A program made the translations under genes and the position numbers. Positions 26,222 to 34,377 of a DNA stretch of 64,000 bases are shown piece by piece. The stretch comes from JACCTU01 sp963848525 (GTDB lineage: Bacteria; Actinomycetota; Thermoleophilia; Gaiellales; Gaiellaceae): the NCBI GenBank assembly GCA_963848525.1, contig CAWKDZ010000005.1:682001-746000 (forward strand), read 5' to 3'. Under the pieces are notes generated by a model. That model was not told the origin of the DNA and searched no databases. It saw only the letters and a list, made by a program, of their open reading frames with translations. How positions within the stretch are numbered: the first letter of the stretch is position 1; each line of letters starts with the position of its first letter.

Positions 26222-27436
26222 ATGCTCGTGACCGCGCGAACCGATCCCACGATCGTCTCCTACGCCGGCCGGATGAGCCGTGTCCAACCGTCGGCTATCC
26301 GCGAGCTGCTGCGGCTGGGCGCCGACCCAGACATCATCTCGTTCGGCGGGGGCTACCCGGACGCGACGCTGTTCCCGGTGCAGGAGCTGCAGGAGATCTA
26401 CGCGGAGCTGCTCGTGCCCGAGCGCGCCGACACCCTGCAGTACACGACGACGAACGGCCTGCCGCGGCTGCGCGCCCAGGTCGCCGAGCGTGTCGGGCGG
26501 GACGGCATCGCGTGTACCGCCGACGACATCCTGATCATCCAGGGCGCCCAGCAGGGCCTCGACCTCGCGGCCAAGCTGGTCGTCGACCCCGGCGACGTCG
26601 TCGTGACCGAGAACCCGACCTTCCTCGGGGCACTGATCGCGTTCGCGCCCACCGAGCCGGTCTACGCGCCGGTGCGGACCGACGCCGACGGGATGGACAC
26701 CGAGCACCTCGAGGAGGTACTGGAGGCCAACCCGAGCGCGACGATGCTCTACACCGTGCCGGACTTCCAGAACCCGACCGGCGTGACGCTGAGCCTAGAG
26801 CGCCGGCGGCGCCTGATCGAGCTGGCCAACGCGTACGAGCTGCTGGTGGTGGAGGACACGCCGTACCGCGCGCTGCGCTACGAGGGCGAGTCGCTGCCGA
26901 CGCTGAACAGCCTCGACACCGAGGGCCGGGTCCTGCACCTCGGGAGCTTCTCCAAGATCCTCGCGCCGGCGCTGCGGCTCGGCTGGGCGGTGGCGAGCCC
27001 CGAGATCCTCGAGCGCCTGACGCTGCTCAAGCTCGCCGCCGACACGCAGAACAGCACGCTCAACATGACCGCGGCGTCGGAGTACCTCAGCCGCTACGAC
27101 ATCGACGCCCATCTCGCTCGCGCGCTCCCGGTGTACCGTCGCAAGCGTGACCTGATGCTCGCGACGATGGCGGAGACGTTCCCGGCCAGCGTGCGCTTTA
27201 CGAATCCCGACGGCGGCCTCTTCGTCTGGCTGACCCTCCCCGGCCTCGACGCCGCCGCGTTCATGGCCGAGACCATGCTCCCGGAGGCGAAGGTCGCCTG
27301 GGTTCCCGGCGCGACCTTCTTCCCCGTCGACCAAGATCCCGAACACGCGCGGCTCAGCTTCTCCGGAGTGCCCGACGACCGGCTCGTCCACGGGATCAGC
27401 GAGCTCGGCCGGCTGCTCCGGCGCCAGGGTCTCTGA
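26222..27436 (+). CDS. PLP-dependent aminotransferase, class I/II (2-aminoadipate/MocR-like fold)
   Basis: The 404-residue enzyme has the fold-type I pattern: TTTNGLPRLRAQVAERVG, QGAQQGLDLAAKLVVDPGDVV, YTVPDFQNPTG and the PLP lysine Lys245 in GSFSKILAPALRLGW. The start SYAGRMSRVQPSAIRELL fits the group with 2-aminoadipate and aromatic transaminases. It has no N-terminal DNA-binding domain, so it is an enzyme and not a MocR regulator. ATG 26222 is preceded by AGAGG. The amino donor and acceptor cannot be told from sequence. Confidence 0.88.
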   Translation: MLVTARTDPTIVSYAGRMSRVQPSAIRELLRLGADPDIISFGGGYPDATLFPVQELQEIYAELLVPERADTLQYTTTNGLPRLRAQVAERVGRDGIACTADDILIIQGAQQGLDLAAKLVVDPGDVVVTENPTFLGALIAFAPTEPVYAPVRTDADGMDTEHLEEVLEANPSATMLYTVPDFQNPTGVTLSLERRRRLIELANAYELLVVEDTPYRALRYEGESLPTLNSLDTEGRVLHLGSFSKILAPALRLGWAVASPEILERLTLLKLAADTQNSTLNMTAASEYLSRYDIDAHLARALPVYRRKRDLMLATMAETFPASVRFTNPDGGLFVWLTLPGLDAAAFMAETMLPEAKVAWVPGATFFPVDQDPEHARLSFSGVPDDRLVHGISELGRLLRRQGL

Positions 27437-27488
27437 GCGCCAACGGGGCCGCGAGGCGACTCGCGCTCGTCTGGGTACGACAGCAAGC

Positions 27489-27668
27489 ATGAAGTTCAGA
27501 AACCGGGTCAAGCTCGACACGTCGCAGGTCCAGGACCCTCGAGGGATGGGGCGGGTGACGCCCGAGGCGTGGACACACGGCTCGTCGGCGCAGCGCCAGC
27601 AGTGGTTCAGCATGGGCTACGAGAGCGACCGTGTCGGCGCCTGCGACACGTTCCGCGGCGAGATCTGA
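27489..27668 (+). pseudogene. collapsed remnant of a YpfJ-type neutral zinc metallopeptidase
   Basis: This intact 59-codon frame joins two ends of the YpfJ (neutral zinc metallopeptidase) family. Residues 1-19 (with LDTSQVQDPRG) match the usual N-terminus in actinobacteria. Residues 20-59 match the usual C-terminus: GRVTPEAWTHGSSAQRQQWF, then GYES, CDTF and a final I, the same spacing as the end of E. coli YpfJ. The whole middle of the protein, including the membrane segment and the HExxH zinc site, is missing, and the frame is kept. A deletion of around 600-700 bases, in the genome or in assembly, explains it. The product could not be a peptidase. It sits between the aminotransferase and the RNB nuclease, four bases before the latter. 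Confidence 0.7.
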
Positions 27669-27671
27669 CCG

Positions 27672-29048
27672 ATGCCCGGCCGGCGCATACGAGTCGCTCC
27701 ACCGACGGCGTTGCGGGAGGGGCTGGACGCGATCCACCGCGAGGCGGACGTGCCCGAGGACTTCCCGCCGGACGTGCACGCCGAGGCCGTCGCCGCGGCC
27801 GGCCGGCCGCCGACCGGCGAGCGCCGCGACCTGCCGTTCGTGACGATCGACCCGCCCGGCTCGCGCGACCTCGACCAGGCCATGCACATCGAGCGCCGCA
27901 GCGACGGACATCGCGTGCACTACGCGATCGCCGACGTGGCCGCGTTCGTCACGCCCGGCGGCCCGTTGGACCGCGACACCCACGCGCGCGGCGTGACGAT
28001 CTACGCGCCGGATACCAAGACGCCGCTCCACCCGCCCGCGTTGTCGGAGGGCGCCGGCAGCCTGCTGCCGGGAGAGTGGCGACCGGCGGTGCTGTGGACG
28101 TTCGACCTGGACGCGGCCGGCGAGCTCACGGCCACCGAGGTCGTCCGCACGCAGGTGCGCAGCGTCGCACAGCACACCTACGAGGACGTGCCGGGAGACC
28201 TCGAGGAGGTGCTGCGCGAGGTCGGCGAGCGCCGGCTGGCGCTCGAGCGCGCGCGCGGCGGCGTGCGCCTTGCGGTTCCGGAGCAGGAGGTGGTCAAGGA
28301 GGACGGAAGCTGGACCGTGCAATACCGGGCGCCGCTGCCGAGCGAGGAGTACAACGCGCAGATCTCGCTGCTCACCGGCATGGCGGCCGCGACGCTCATG
28401 CTCCGCGCCGGCTGTGGCATCCTCCGGACGCAGCCGCCGCCGGACGAGGGTGCGCTCGCGCGACTGCGGCGCCAGGCTGCGGCGCTCGGCGTCGACTGGC
28501 CGGCCGACACCTCCTACCCCGAGTTCGTCCGCGCGCTCGACCCGACTCACCCCCGCCACGCGGCCGTCATGCACGAGGCGACCGGCGTCGCCGGCGCTGC
28601 GGGCTACACGGCGTTCGACGGCGCACCGCCCGCCGACGCGTGGCATTTCGCCGTCGCCGCCTCGTACGCGCACGCGACCGCGCCGCTGCGGCGCCTGCAG
28701 GACCGTTACGTGTCCGAGTGCTGCCTGGCCGCTGCCGCGGGGACGTCGCCGCCGGCGTGGGTCCGCGCCGGGCTGGACGAGCTGCCGGCGGCGATGGCGG
28801 CGGGCCAGCGACGGGCGAACACGGTCGAGCGGGCCATCGTCGACCTCGTCGAGGCCGTCCTGCTCGCCGGGCGCGAGGGCGAGCGCTTCGACGCCGTCGT
28901 CATCGACGACAAGCGCATCCAGCTCCGGGACCCCGCCGTCCGCGGCCGCCTCGAGGAGGACTGCCCACCGCCCGGCAGCGAAGTCGCGGTGCGACTCGAC
29001 CGAGCCGATCCGGCCACGCGCTCGGTCGCCTTCTCGGTCCACCCGTGA
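27672..29048 (+). CDS. RNB-domain exoribonuclease (RNase II/R family), compact form
   Basis: The 458-residue protein is almost only the RNB catalytic domain. The metal-binding motif is TIDPPGSRDLDQAM near residue 60, followed by YAIADVAAFV, and the later ATAPLRRLQDRYV that guides RNA. Full RNase II and R have two cold-shock domains before and an S1 domain after RNB; here there is only about 55 residues before, and a short tail (residues 400-458) in place of S1. This shorter form occurs in actinobacteria. It degrades RNA from the 3' end; loss of RNA-binding domains suggests special substrates. A tRNA-Ser gene follows on the opposite strand. Confidence 0.88.
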   Translation: MPGRRIRVAPPTALREGLDAIHREADVPEDFPPDVHAEAVAAAGRPPTGERRDLPFVTIDPPGSRDLDQAMHIERRSDGHRVHYAIADVAAFVTPGGPLDRDTHARGVTIYAPDTKTPLHPPALSEGAGSLLPGEWRPAVLWTFDLDAAGELTATEVVRTQVRSVAQHTYEDVPGDLEEVLREVGERRLALERARGGVRLAVPEQEVVKEDGSWTVQYRAPLPSEEYNAQISLLTGMAAATLMLRAGCGILRTQPPPDEGALARLRRQAAALGVDWPADTSYPEFVRALDPTHPRHAAVMHEATGVAGAAGYTAFDGAPPADAWHFAVAASYAHATAPLRRLQDRYVSECCLAAAAGTSPPAWVRAGLDELPAAMAAGQRRANTVERAIVDLVEAVLLAGREGERFDAVVIDDKRIQLRDPAVRGRLEEDCPPPGSEVAVRLDRADPATRSVAFSVHP

Positions 29049-29055
29049 TCAGCAG

Positions 29056-29145
29056 CGGAGAGGGAGGGATTCGAACCCTCGGACGAGGTTGACCCCCGTC
29101 ACACGATTTCCAGTCGTGCCCGTTCAGCCGCTCCGGCACCTCTCC
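29056..29145 (-). tRNA. tRNA-Ser(GGA)
   Basis: On the minus strand this 90-base sequence has the acceptor GGAGAGG/CCTCTCC with discriminator G, an anticodon arm CACGA-CTGGAAA-TCGTG with anticodon GGA, a long variable arm as expected for serine, and a T arm GAGGG-TTCGAAT-CCCTC. The 3' CCA is not encoded. Confidence 0.95.
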
Positions 29146-29171
29146 TGGAGCGGGTGGAGACTAGCGCGCTC

Positions 29172-30365
29172 TCAGACCCGCCAGTCACCGTTGACGAGCA
29201 CCGGCACGCGCTCGCCGTCGGCGGTGATCCCGGTGACCGTCATCTCCAGCGAGCCGATCATGAAGTCGATGTGGATCTGGCTCTCGTTGGAGGCGCTCGG
29301 GTCGTCGAGCAGGAACGGGAACCCCTGGCCGAGGGCGACGTGGCTGGAGGCGTTCTCGTCGATCAGGGTGTCGTAGAAGACGGTGTCGAGCTTGCCGATC
29401 CGGCCCTCGCGGTCGACGAGCGCGATCTCCCCGAGGCGAGCCGCGCCCTCGTCGTGCTCGACGATCGTGCGCATCGTGTCCTCGGCGCTGTCGGCGTCGA
29501 TCTGCACCGCGCGGCCGCCCTCGAAGCGCACGCGCAGGTTGCGGACGACCGTCCCGTCGGCCAGGACGAGCGGCGTGGTCGAGGTCACGTGGCCTTCGGT
29601 GCGCATCGGATCGGGGGTCGTGAACACCTCTTCGCTCGGGAGGTTCGGCATGTGCTCGATGCCGTCGATCGTCTCGAAGCGCGCCGCCTGCCAGGTGGCG
29701 CCGGGGAGCAGCCCGACGATGAGGTCGGTGCCGGGCGCCTCGTAGTGCAGGGCGTCGAAGCTGCGCTCGCCGAGGCGGCCGGCGACGGCCACGAGCGTGT
29801 CCATGCGCTCGCGCCAGGCGGCGATCGGGTCGGCCTCGTCGAGTCGGAGCACGTGGACGACGTGGCCCTCGAGCTTGGCGAGCGCCTCGCCAGAGTCGAG
29901 GTCGGGGAAGACGAGCGTCGCCCATGCCGGCGACGGGCACGGGATGATCGACCAGTTCGTCGTGCGGTCGTTGACGACCTGGCCGGACTCCTTGACGGCG
30001 GGCAGCCGGTCCTTGCCCGACCGGATCGGGTCGAGGTCCTCGAGCAGGCCCGGCGCCGACGGCCCGGACAGGCCGATGCGGGCGGCCCGCTGGTCGCCGA
30101 GCGCGAGGATCCGCTCCCCGTACCAGTCGGGGACGAAGTCGAGCGTCTCCTCGCGCGCGTGCGCGACGCGCGCGCGCTTGACCCACGGGTCGAACCACGC
30201 GACGTCGACGAACTTCGCTCCGCGCCGGTACGCGCTGGCCGCGATCGCCCGGGTCAGATCCTCCTTCCCGGGCTCGCAGGAGACGGACACGATCTGGTCC
30301 TCCTGCACGTTGGCCCCGAACCCGACCACGAGGTCGGCGAGCCGCTCGAGCATCGCATCGTCCAT
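29172..30365 (-). CDS. M29-family aminopeptidase
   Basis: The 397-residue protein matches thermophilic aminopeptidases of family M29 (AmpS/AmpT type). It begins MLERLADLVVGFGANVQEDQ. The C-terminal domain holds the metal ligands: Glu in FEGGRAVQIDADSAED, Glu-Gly-Arg in LVDREGRIGKLDTVFYDTL, then ENASSHVALGQGFPF and ESQIHIDFMIG with the His-x-Asp pair typical of the family. It is cytoplasmic and dimeric in known members and removes N-terminal residues from peptides. It stands alone between a tRNA gene and a sigma factor gene. Confidence 0.88.
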   Translation of the reverse strand: MDDAMLERLADLVVGFGANVQEDQIVSVSCEPGKEDLTRAIAASAYRRGAKFVDVAWFDPWVKRARVAHAREETLDFVPDWYGERILALGDQRAARIGLSGPSAPGLLEDLDPIRSGKDRLPAVKESGQVVNDRTTNWSIIPCPSPAWATLVFPDLDSGEALAKLEGHVVHVLRLDEADPIAAWRERMDTLVAVAGRLGERSFDALHYEAPGTDLIVGLLPGATWQAARFETIDGIEHMPNLPSEEVFTTPDPMRTEGHVTSTTPLVLADGTVVRNLRVRFEGGRAVQIDADSAEDTMRTIVEHDEGAARLGEIALVDREGRIGKLDTVFYDTLIDENASSHVALGQGFPFLLDDPSASNESQIHIDFMIGSLEMTVTGITADGERVPVLVNGDWRV

Positions 30366-30394
30366 CGGCGGACCCTACCCGCCTCGGCGACGAA

Positions 30395-31355
30395 TCAGGG
30401 CTCGCGGATGCGCTCCGGCAAACCGAAGCGTGGGAAGAGCGCCGGCGTGCGGAAGGCGGTGACGTCGGTGATCCGCTCGCCGCTCGAGGCTGAGGACGTC
30501 GAGCGCGAGCGGAAGGTAGGCGCCCGAGGCGGGGTCGAGCAGGTAGGTGGCGAGCGCCGGCTGCCCGTTGGCGCGCGTGGCGAGGTAGCGCAGCCGCGGC
30601 GGCGGGCCGCCTGGCATCAGCCACGAACCGGCGATCGCCTCCCGCCCCTCGTAGCGGTCGGGGTACGGCGGCATCGAGAAGGTGGCGTCGTCGGCGAGCA
30701 GGTCCAGGATCGCGTCGACCTCGCCGCGCTCGAAAGCATCGGCGAAGCGCTCCACGATCTCCCGCAGCCGACGGTCGCCGAGCGTGCGCAGCGTGGCCTG
30801 CTGGCTGCGCTCGGGGAGCCGCTCGGCGACCGTCCGGCGGGCGCGGAGGAGCGCGCCGTTGACCGACGCGACGGTGGTCTCGAGCGACTCGGCGGCCTCC
30901 TTCGCCGAGAACCCGAGCACGTCGCGCGCGATCAGCGCGGCCCGCTGCCGCGGGGGAAGGTGCTGGAGCGCCGCCATGAACGCCAGCTCGAGCGCCTCGC
31001 GCCGCTCGTAGCGCGCCTCGGGGGCGGCGTGGCCATCCTCGACAGCTGCGTCGGGATACGGCTCGATCCACAGCGTCGCCTCCCGCTCCTCGGCTTCGTA
31101 GTCGATCGGCAGGACCCGCTTGGGGCGGCGGGCGATCGCGTCGAGGCAGACGTTGGTCGCGATCCGGTACAGCCACGTGCGCAGCGAGCTGCGTCCGCGG
31201 AACCCGGGCAGCCCTCGCCACGCGCGCAGGAGCGTGTCCTGGAGCGCGTCGTCGGCGTCGTGCAGCGAGCCGAGCATGCGGTAGCAGTGCGCGTGCAGCT
31301 CCGCGCGCTGCTCCTCGACGAGGTCATCGAAGGCGGTGTCCACGAGGGCGCTCAT
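30395..31355 (-). CDS. ECF sigma factor with SnoaL-like C-terminal domain (SigG/TIGR02960-like), one frameshift
   Basis: From ATG 31355 the protein has sigma region 2 (HCYRMLGSLHDADDALQDTL, then SSLRTWLYRIATNVCLDAI), region 4 (LPPRQRAALIARDVLGFSAKE) and, from about residue 200, a SnoaL-like domain (FADAFERGEVDAILDLLADD). This order is that of SigG of mycobacteria. The frame breaks at about 30475-30484: the strand reads gagcggcgagcgg where gagcgcggcgagcgg would continue as LERGERITDVTAF and end ...FGLPERIREP at 30395. I therefore annotate the gene to 30395. Sigma factors of this type are not usually paired with a classical anti-sigma factor; the C-terminal domain may regulate them. Confidence 0.82.
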
Positions 31356-31438
31356 CACCACGTTAGACCGAGGGCGCGGTCGGGACTCACTGCGCGTGCG
31401 GTGAATCTCGCCGGGGCCCGCAGTCAAACCGGAGCGGG

Positions 31439-31801
31439 ATGAGTTCGGCCGTCACCAACCCGGTGGTCCACCTGGAGCTGCGCACCGACGACCTGCCGCG
31501 CGCGTGCGCCTTCTACACGCGGCTGTTCGGCTGGACCGCCGAGAGCGTGCGCGTTGGCCCGAGCCTCTACATCTCGCTCAACCTGGGCGAGGGGATCGAG
31601 GGCGGCGTGGTCGAGCGCGAGGTCGAGCGCCCGCTCTGGCTGCCGTACGTCGAGGTGCCGGACATCGCGTGTGCCACCGAGCAGGGACGCCGCCTCGGCG
31701 CGACCGTGCTGCTCGAGCCGCGCGAGGGCCCGGCGGGCTGGCGCAGCGTGCTGGCGCCGCCCGCAGGAGCCGAGATCGCGCTCTGGCAGCCCAAGCTCTG
31801 A
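31439..31801 (+). CDS. VOC-family (glyoxalase-fold) protein
   Basis: A single-domain vicinal-oxygen-chelate protein of 120 residues. It has the two beta-alpha-beta-beta-beta modules, beginning NPVVHLELRTDDLPRACAFY and continuing LFGWTAESVRVG, with the second module around YVEVPDIACATEQGRRLGA. The metal ligands of true glyoxalases are only partly conserved (His10 or His11 region, final Glu in GAEIALWQ). The function is unknown; such proteins act as dioxygenases, epimerases or resistance proteins. The gene is divergent from the sigma factor, with 83 bases between starts. Confidence 0.8.
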   Translation: MSSAVTNPVVHLELRTDDLPRACAFYTRLFGWTAESVRVGPSLYISLNLGEGIEGGVVEREVERPLWLPYVEVPDIACATEQGRRLGATVLLEPREGPAGWRSVLAPPAGAEIALWQPKL

Positions 31802-31840
31802 CTTGACCTCGAGCGCGGTTGAGGCCGTAGCGTGGTCGCG

Positions 31841-32372
31841 ATGCCCTCCTTGCGCACACGTCCGGCACCTTCGCGATCGGTGGCGAGCTGCCCGTCCACC
31901 GGCTGGGGTTCGGCGCCATGCGGCTCCCCGGCGTGCGGGGGGAGCCGGCGCCGAGGGAGGCCCGCGAGGCGCTGCTCGAGGCCGTCCGGCTGGGCATCGA
32001 CCTGATCGACACCGCGCGCGCATACGGGCGCTCGGAGGAGATGATCGCCGACGCGCTCCACCCGTATCCCGAGGGCCTCGTGATCGCGACCAAGGGCGGG
32101 CTGGCGCGCGGCGGCGACCCCGACGGGCGGCCCGAGCGGCTGCGCGCGGACTGCGAGACGAGCCTGCGGCGCCTGCGCGTCGACCGCATCGACCTCTGGC
32201 AGCTGCACCCGATCGATCCCGGCGTGCCGCTCGAGGAGCAGTTCGGCGACCATCCGCGAGCTGCAGGACGAGGGCAAGATCCGCTTCGTGGGTGTTTCGG
32301 AGGTGACGGTCGAGGAGCTCGCCCGCGCCCGCGAGCTCGTGGAGATCGTGAGCGTTCAGAACCGCTGGAAGT
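31841..32372 (+). pseudogene. aldo/keto reductase, frameshifted and missing its C-terminal part
   Basis: The reading frames give HRLGFGAMRLPG, LIDTARAYGRSEEMIADAL, VIATKGGLARGG, CETSLRRLRVDRIDLWQLH and KIRFVGVSEV, the core of the aldo/keto reductase fold including the catalytic Asp-Tyr-Lys-His set. There is a frame change near 31855 and another at 32243-32250 (reads ttcggcgaccatcc; adding GC gives ttcggcgcgaccatcc). After VSVQNRW at about 32370 the similarity stops abruptly and the plus strand becomes the reverse of a DUF2867-like gene start, so roughly the last 100 residues are lost. The enzyme is NADPH-dependent in intact relatives; this copy should be inactive as written. Confidence 0.65.
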
Positions 32373-32433
32373 CGCCCGTCAGCTCGTGGATCCGCCAGGG
32401 CCGGGAGGTGTGCGCGTTGTTCGGTAGTCGCAT
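32356..32433 (-). pseudogene. N-terminal stub of a DUF2867-like gene
   Basis: From ATG 32433, with GGAGG six bases upstream, the frame reads MRLPNNAHTSRPWRIHELTG and then DF, which fits the usual beginning of DUF2867-type proteins in actinobacteria (start, RPWRIHE, DF). After only about 22 residues it runs into the antisense of the truncated aldo/keto reductase and stops. Both tail-to-tail genes are therefore cut at the same point near 32370. Confidence 0.5.
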
Positions 32434-32456
32434 TCGTGAGCCTCCGTCTGCATCCG

Positions 32457-33022
32457 TCACAGCGTTTGCGCGAGCCGCCCGGCGCGGTATCCGCGTCGCT
32501 CGCCGAGTCGAGCGAGGGCGGGGAACAGGAGCCGCTGCAGCCGGCGCCGGCGGGAACGGCGGGAAGCCGAGCACGACCATCTCGCGGTAGCGCTCCGCCA
32601 TCAGCGCGCCCGCGAGCAGCGCACCCGGTGTCTTCGGCAGGGCATGGCGGGTGAGCATGCCGGCGCGGCCGAGCGCTGCCGCGTCCTCGAGGAACTCCTG
32701 CAGCGTCGAGGGCGGCCGGGCCTGGCAGACGATGTGGACGGCCTGGTCGCTGCGGTTGCGGTAGGCGTGCCGGACGCCCGCGGCGACCACCACCGTCTCG
32801 CCGGGAGCGGCGGTCTGCCACCTCCTCCCCGCGAGGAAGCTCGGCTCGCCCTCGAGGACCTCGAAGCGCTCCTCCATCGCGGGGTGTACGTGCGGGGTGA
32901 CGCCGCCACCGGGATCGACCCAGATCGTCGACGTGGAGGACCTCGCCGCCATCCGTGTCGGTCGTGCGCCGGAAGCTGAATCGCTGCCGCAGCGTCGGGT
33001 CTTCGATCACCTGATCAGGCAT
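32457..33022 (-). CDS. cupin-domain protein, two frameshifts
   Basis: From ATG 33022 (GAGGAG upstream) the product starts MPDQVIEDPTLRQRFSFRRT. After a frame change at about 32926-32932 it continues as a cupin: WVDPGGGVTPHVHPAMEERF with the metal-type histidines, FEVLEGEPSF and PGETVVVAAGVRHAYRNR. A second frame change at about 32537-32545 restores a natural ending LQRLLFPALARLGERRGYRA and then a stop at 32457. Both shifts are repaired by adding one CG/GC. The small beta barrel is probably metal binding; the substrate is unknown. It is divergent from a TetR-family gene and likely under its control. Confidence 0.72.
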
Positions 33023-33055
33023 CCCGTCTCCTCGCTCGCATAAGCTAGTCCGAAG

Positions 33056-33069
33056 TAGGTTACTACCTA
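33056..33069. promoter_or_regulatory. candidate TetR operator TAGGT-N4-ACCTA
   Basis: An exact inverted repeat TAGGT TACT ACCTA lies in the 59-base gap between the divergent cupin gene and the TetR regulator gene. It is AT-richer than its surroundings and is placed where a TetR-type repressor would control both genes. Confidence 0.5.
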
Positions 33070-33081
33070 GGGAGCATTAGG

Positions 33082-33717
33082 TTGGCTCGGAGAGAAGCGG
33101 CCGCGGCACGCCCCAGGCGGCGGCTGAGCGCGGAAGCGCGGCGCGAGGTGATCGAGCTCGCGGCGCTCGAGGTGTTCGCCGAGCGCGGCTATCACGGTGC
33201 CTCGATCGAAGCGATCGCGCGCCGGTCGGGCGTCACGCCGCCGGTGATCTACGACCACTTCGCATCGAAGCTCGAACTGCACAAGCGCCTGCTCGAGCGC
33301 ACGCGGGACGAGCTGCTGGAGATGTGGCGCGACCAGCTCTCCGGCGAGGAGCCGGCGGCGGAGCGGATTCCCCGCGCGCTCGACGCCTGGGCCCGCTATG
33401 TCGAGGAGCATCCCTACGCGCCGCGGATGTTCTTCCACGAGACCACGGGCGTCGCGGAGATCCGCGCGATCCACGAGCAGGTGCAAGGGGAGGCGCGGGC
33501 GGCGCTCGCCGCGATCCTCGGCGCCGAGCCCGGCGCCGAGAACATCGCGGGCTCAGCCGACGCCGAGTCGATCGAGATGGCGGCCGAGGTGATCCGGGCC
33601 GGCCTCACCGGGCTGGCGATCTGGTGGAGCGACCACCCGCACGTCCCGCGCGAGCAGATCGTCACCACGGCCGTGAACGCGATCTGGATCGGCTTCGAGC
33701 GCGTCCTCGCGGAGTGA
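33082..33717 (+). CDS. TetR-family transcriptional regulator
   Basis: The start is TTG 33082, supported by GGAG seven bases upstream. The 211-residue protein has the TetR helix-turn-helix near residues 20-65: REVIELAALEVFAERGYHGA, then IEAIARRSGVTPPVIYDHFASK. The ligand-binding part is helical, with WARYVEEHPYAPRMFF. It is divergent from a cupin gene with a palindrome between the two, so it probably represses that gene and itself in response to a small molecule. The gene ends four bases before a tRNA-Ser on the other strand. Confidence 0.9.
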   Translation: MARREAAAARPRRRLSAEARREVIELAALEVFAERGYHGASIEAIARRSGVTPPVIYDHFASKLELHKRLLERTRDELLEMWRDQLSGEEPAAERIPRALDAWARYVEEHPYAPRMFFHETTGVAEIRAIHEQVQGEARAALAAILGAEPGAENIAGSADAESIEMAAEVIRAGLTGLAIWWSDHPHVPREQIVTTAVNAIWIGFERVLAE

Positions 33718-33721
33718 TCAG

Positions 33722-33811
33722 CGGAGGGGGTGGGATTCGAACCCACGGTACCGGGGTTACCGGCACAACGGTTTTCGAGACCGCCCGATTCAACCACTCT
33801 CGCACCCCTCC
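33722..33811 (-). tRNA. tRNA-Ser(CGA)
   Basis: The minus strand gives a 90-base class II tRNA with acceptor GGAGGGG/CCCCTCC, discriminator G, anticodon loop CTCGAAA (anticodon CGA), a long variable arm and T arm GTGGG-TTCGAAT-CCCAC. CCA is not encoded. It lies 24 bases from tadA on the same strand. Confidence 0.95.
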
Positions 33812-33835
33812 GGGAGCGACTGTGGAGGGTAGCGA

Positions 33836-34300
33836 TCAGCGACGGCGGCGGAAGAACGTACGGAGGAGCGAAGCGGCCTCTTCGGCGAGGACCCCGGCGA
33901 TGACCTCGGGGCGGTGGTTGAGGCGCGGCTCGGCGAGGATGTCGAGCACCGAGCCGGCCGCTCCGGCCTTCGGGTCGTCGGTGCCGTAGACGAGGTGCGG
34001 AACGCGGCCGAGGACGATCGCTCCCGCGCACATCGCGCAGGGTTCGAGCGTGACGTAGAGGGTCGTGTCGAGCAGGCGCCAGGAGCCGAGCGCGCGAGCG
34101 GCCTCGCGGATCGCGAGCATCTCCGCGTGGGCGCTCGGGTCTGCCCGCAGCTCGCGCTCGTTGTGGCCCGCGCCGATCACCTCGCCCGCGTGCACGACGA
34201 CCGCGCCGACCGGCACGTCGTCGTGCTCGAGCGCGCGCTCGGCCTCGCGCAGGGCCAGGCGCATGAAGTACTCGTCGCTGTCGTCAATCGGGAATGACAC
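33836..34300 (-). CDS. tadA: tRNA adenosine(34) deaminase
   Basis: The 154-residue protein has the cytidine/deoxycytidylate deaminase zinc motif: His58-Ala-Glu60 in SAHAEM and Cys88, Cys91 in EPCAMCAG. The start with EYFMRLALREAERALEHDDV and the end of about 150 residues fit TadA, which converts A34 to inosine in tRNA-Arg(ACG). A guanine deaminase-like role cannot be fully excluded, but size and the tRNA-Ser gene next door support TadA. The start is GTG 34300, with only a weak ribosome-binding site. Confidence 0.85.
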   Translation of the reverse strand: MSFPIDDSDEYFMRLALREAERALEHDDVPVGAVVVHAGEVIGAGHNERELRADPSAHAEMLAIREAARALGSWRLLDTTLYVTLEPCAMCAGAIVLGRVPHLVYGTDDPKAGAAGSVLDILAEPRLNHRPEVIAGVLAEEAASLLRTFFRRRR

Positions 34301-34377
34301 GGGTCAGGGGGTTGTCGCGTAACTTCAGGGTGCCGACAATGTTCCTACGTGAGGCGCAGTGCACGCGCCTGCGCCCC

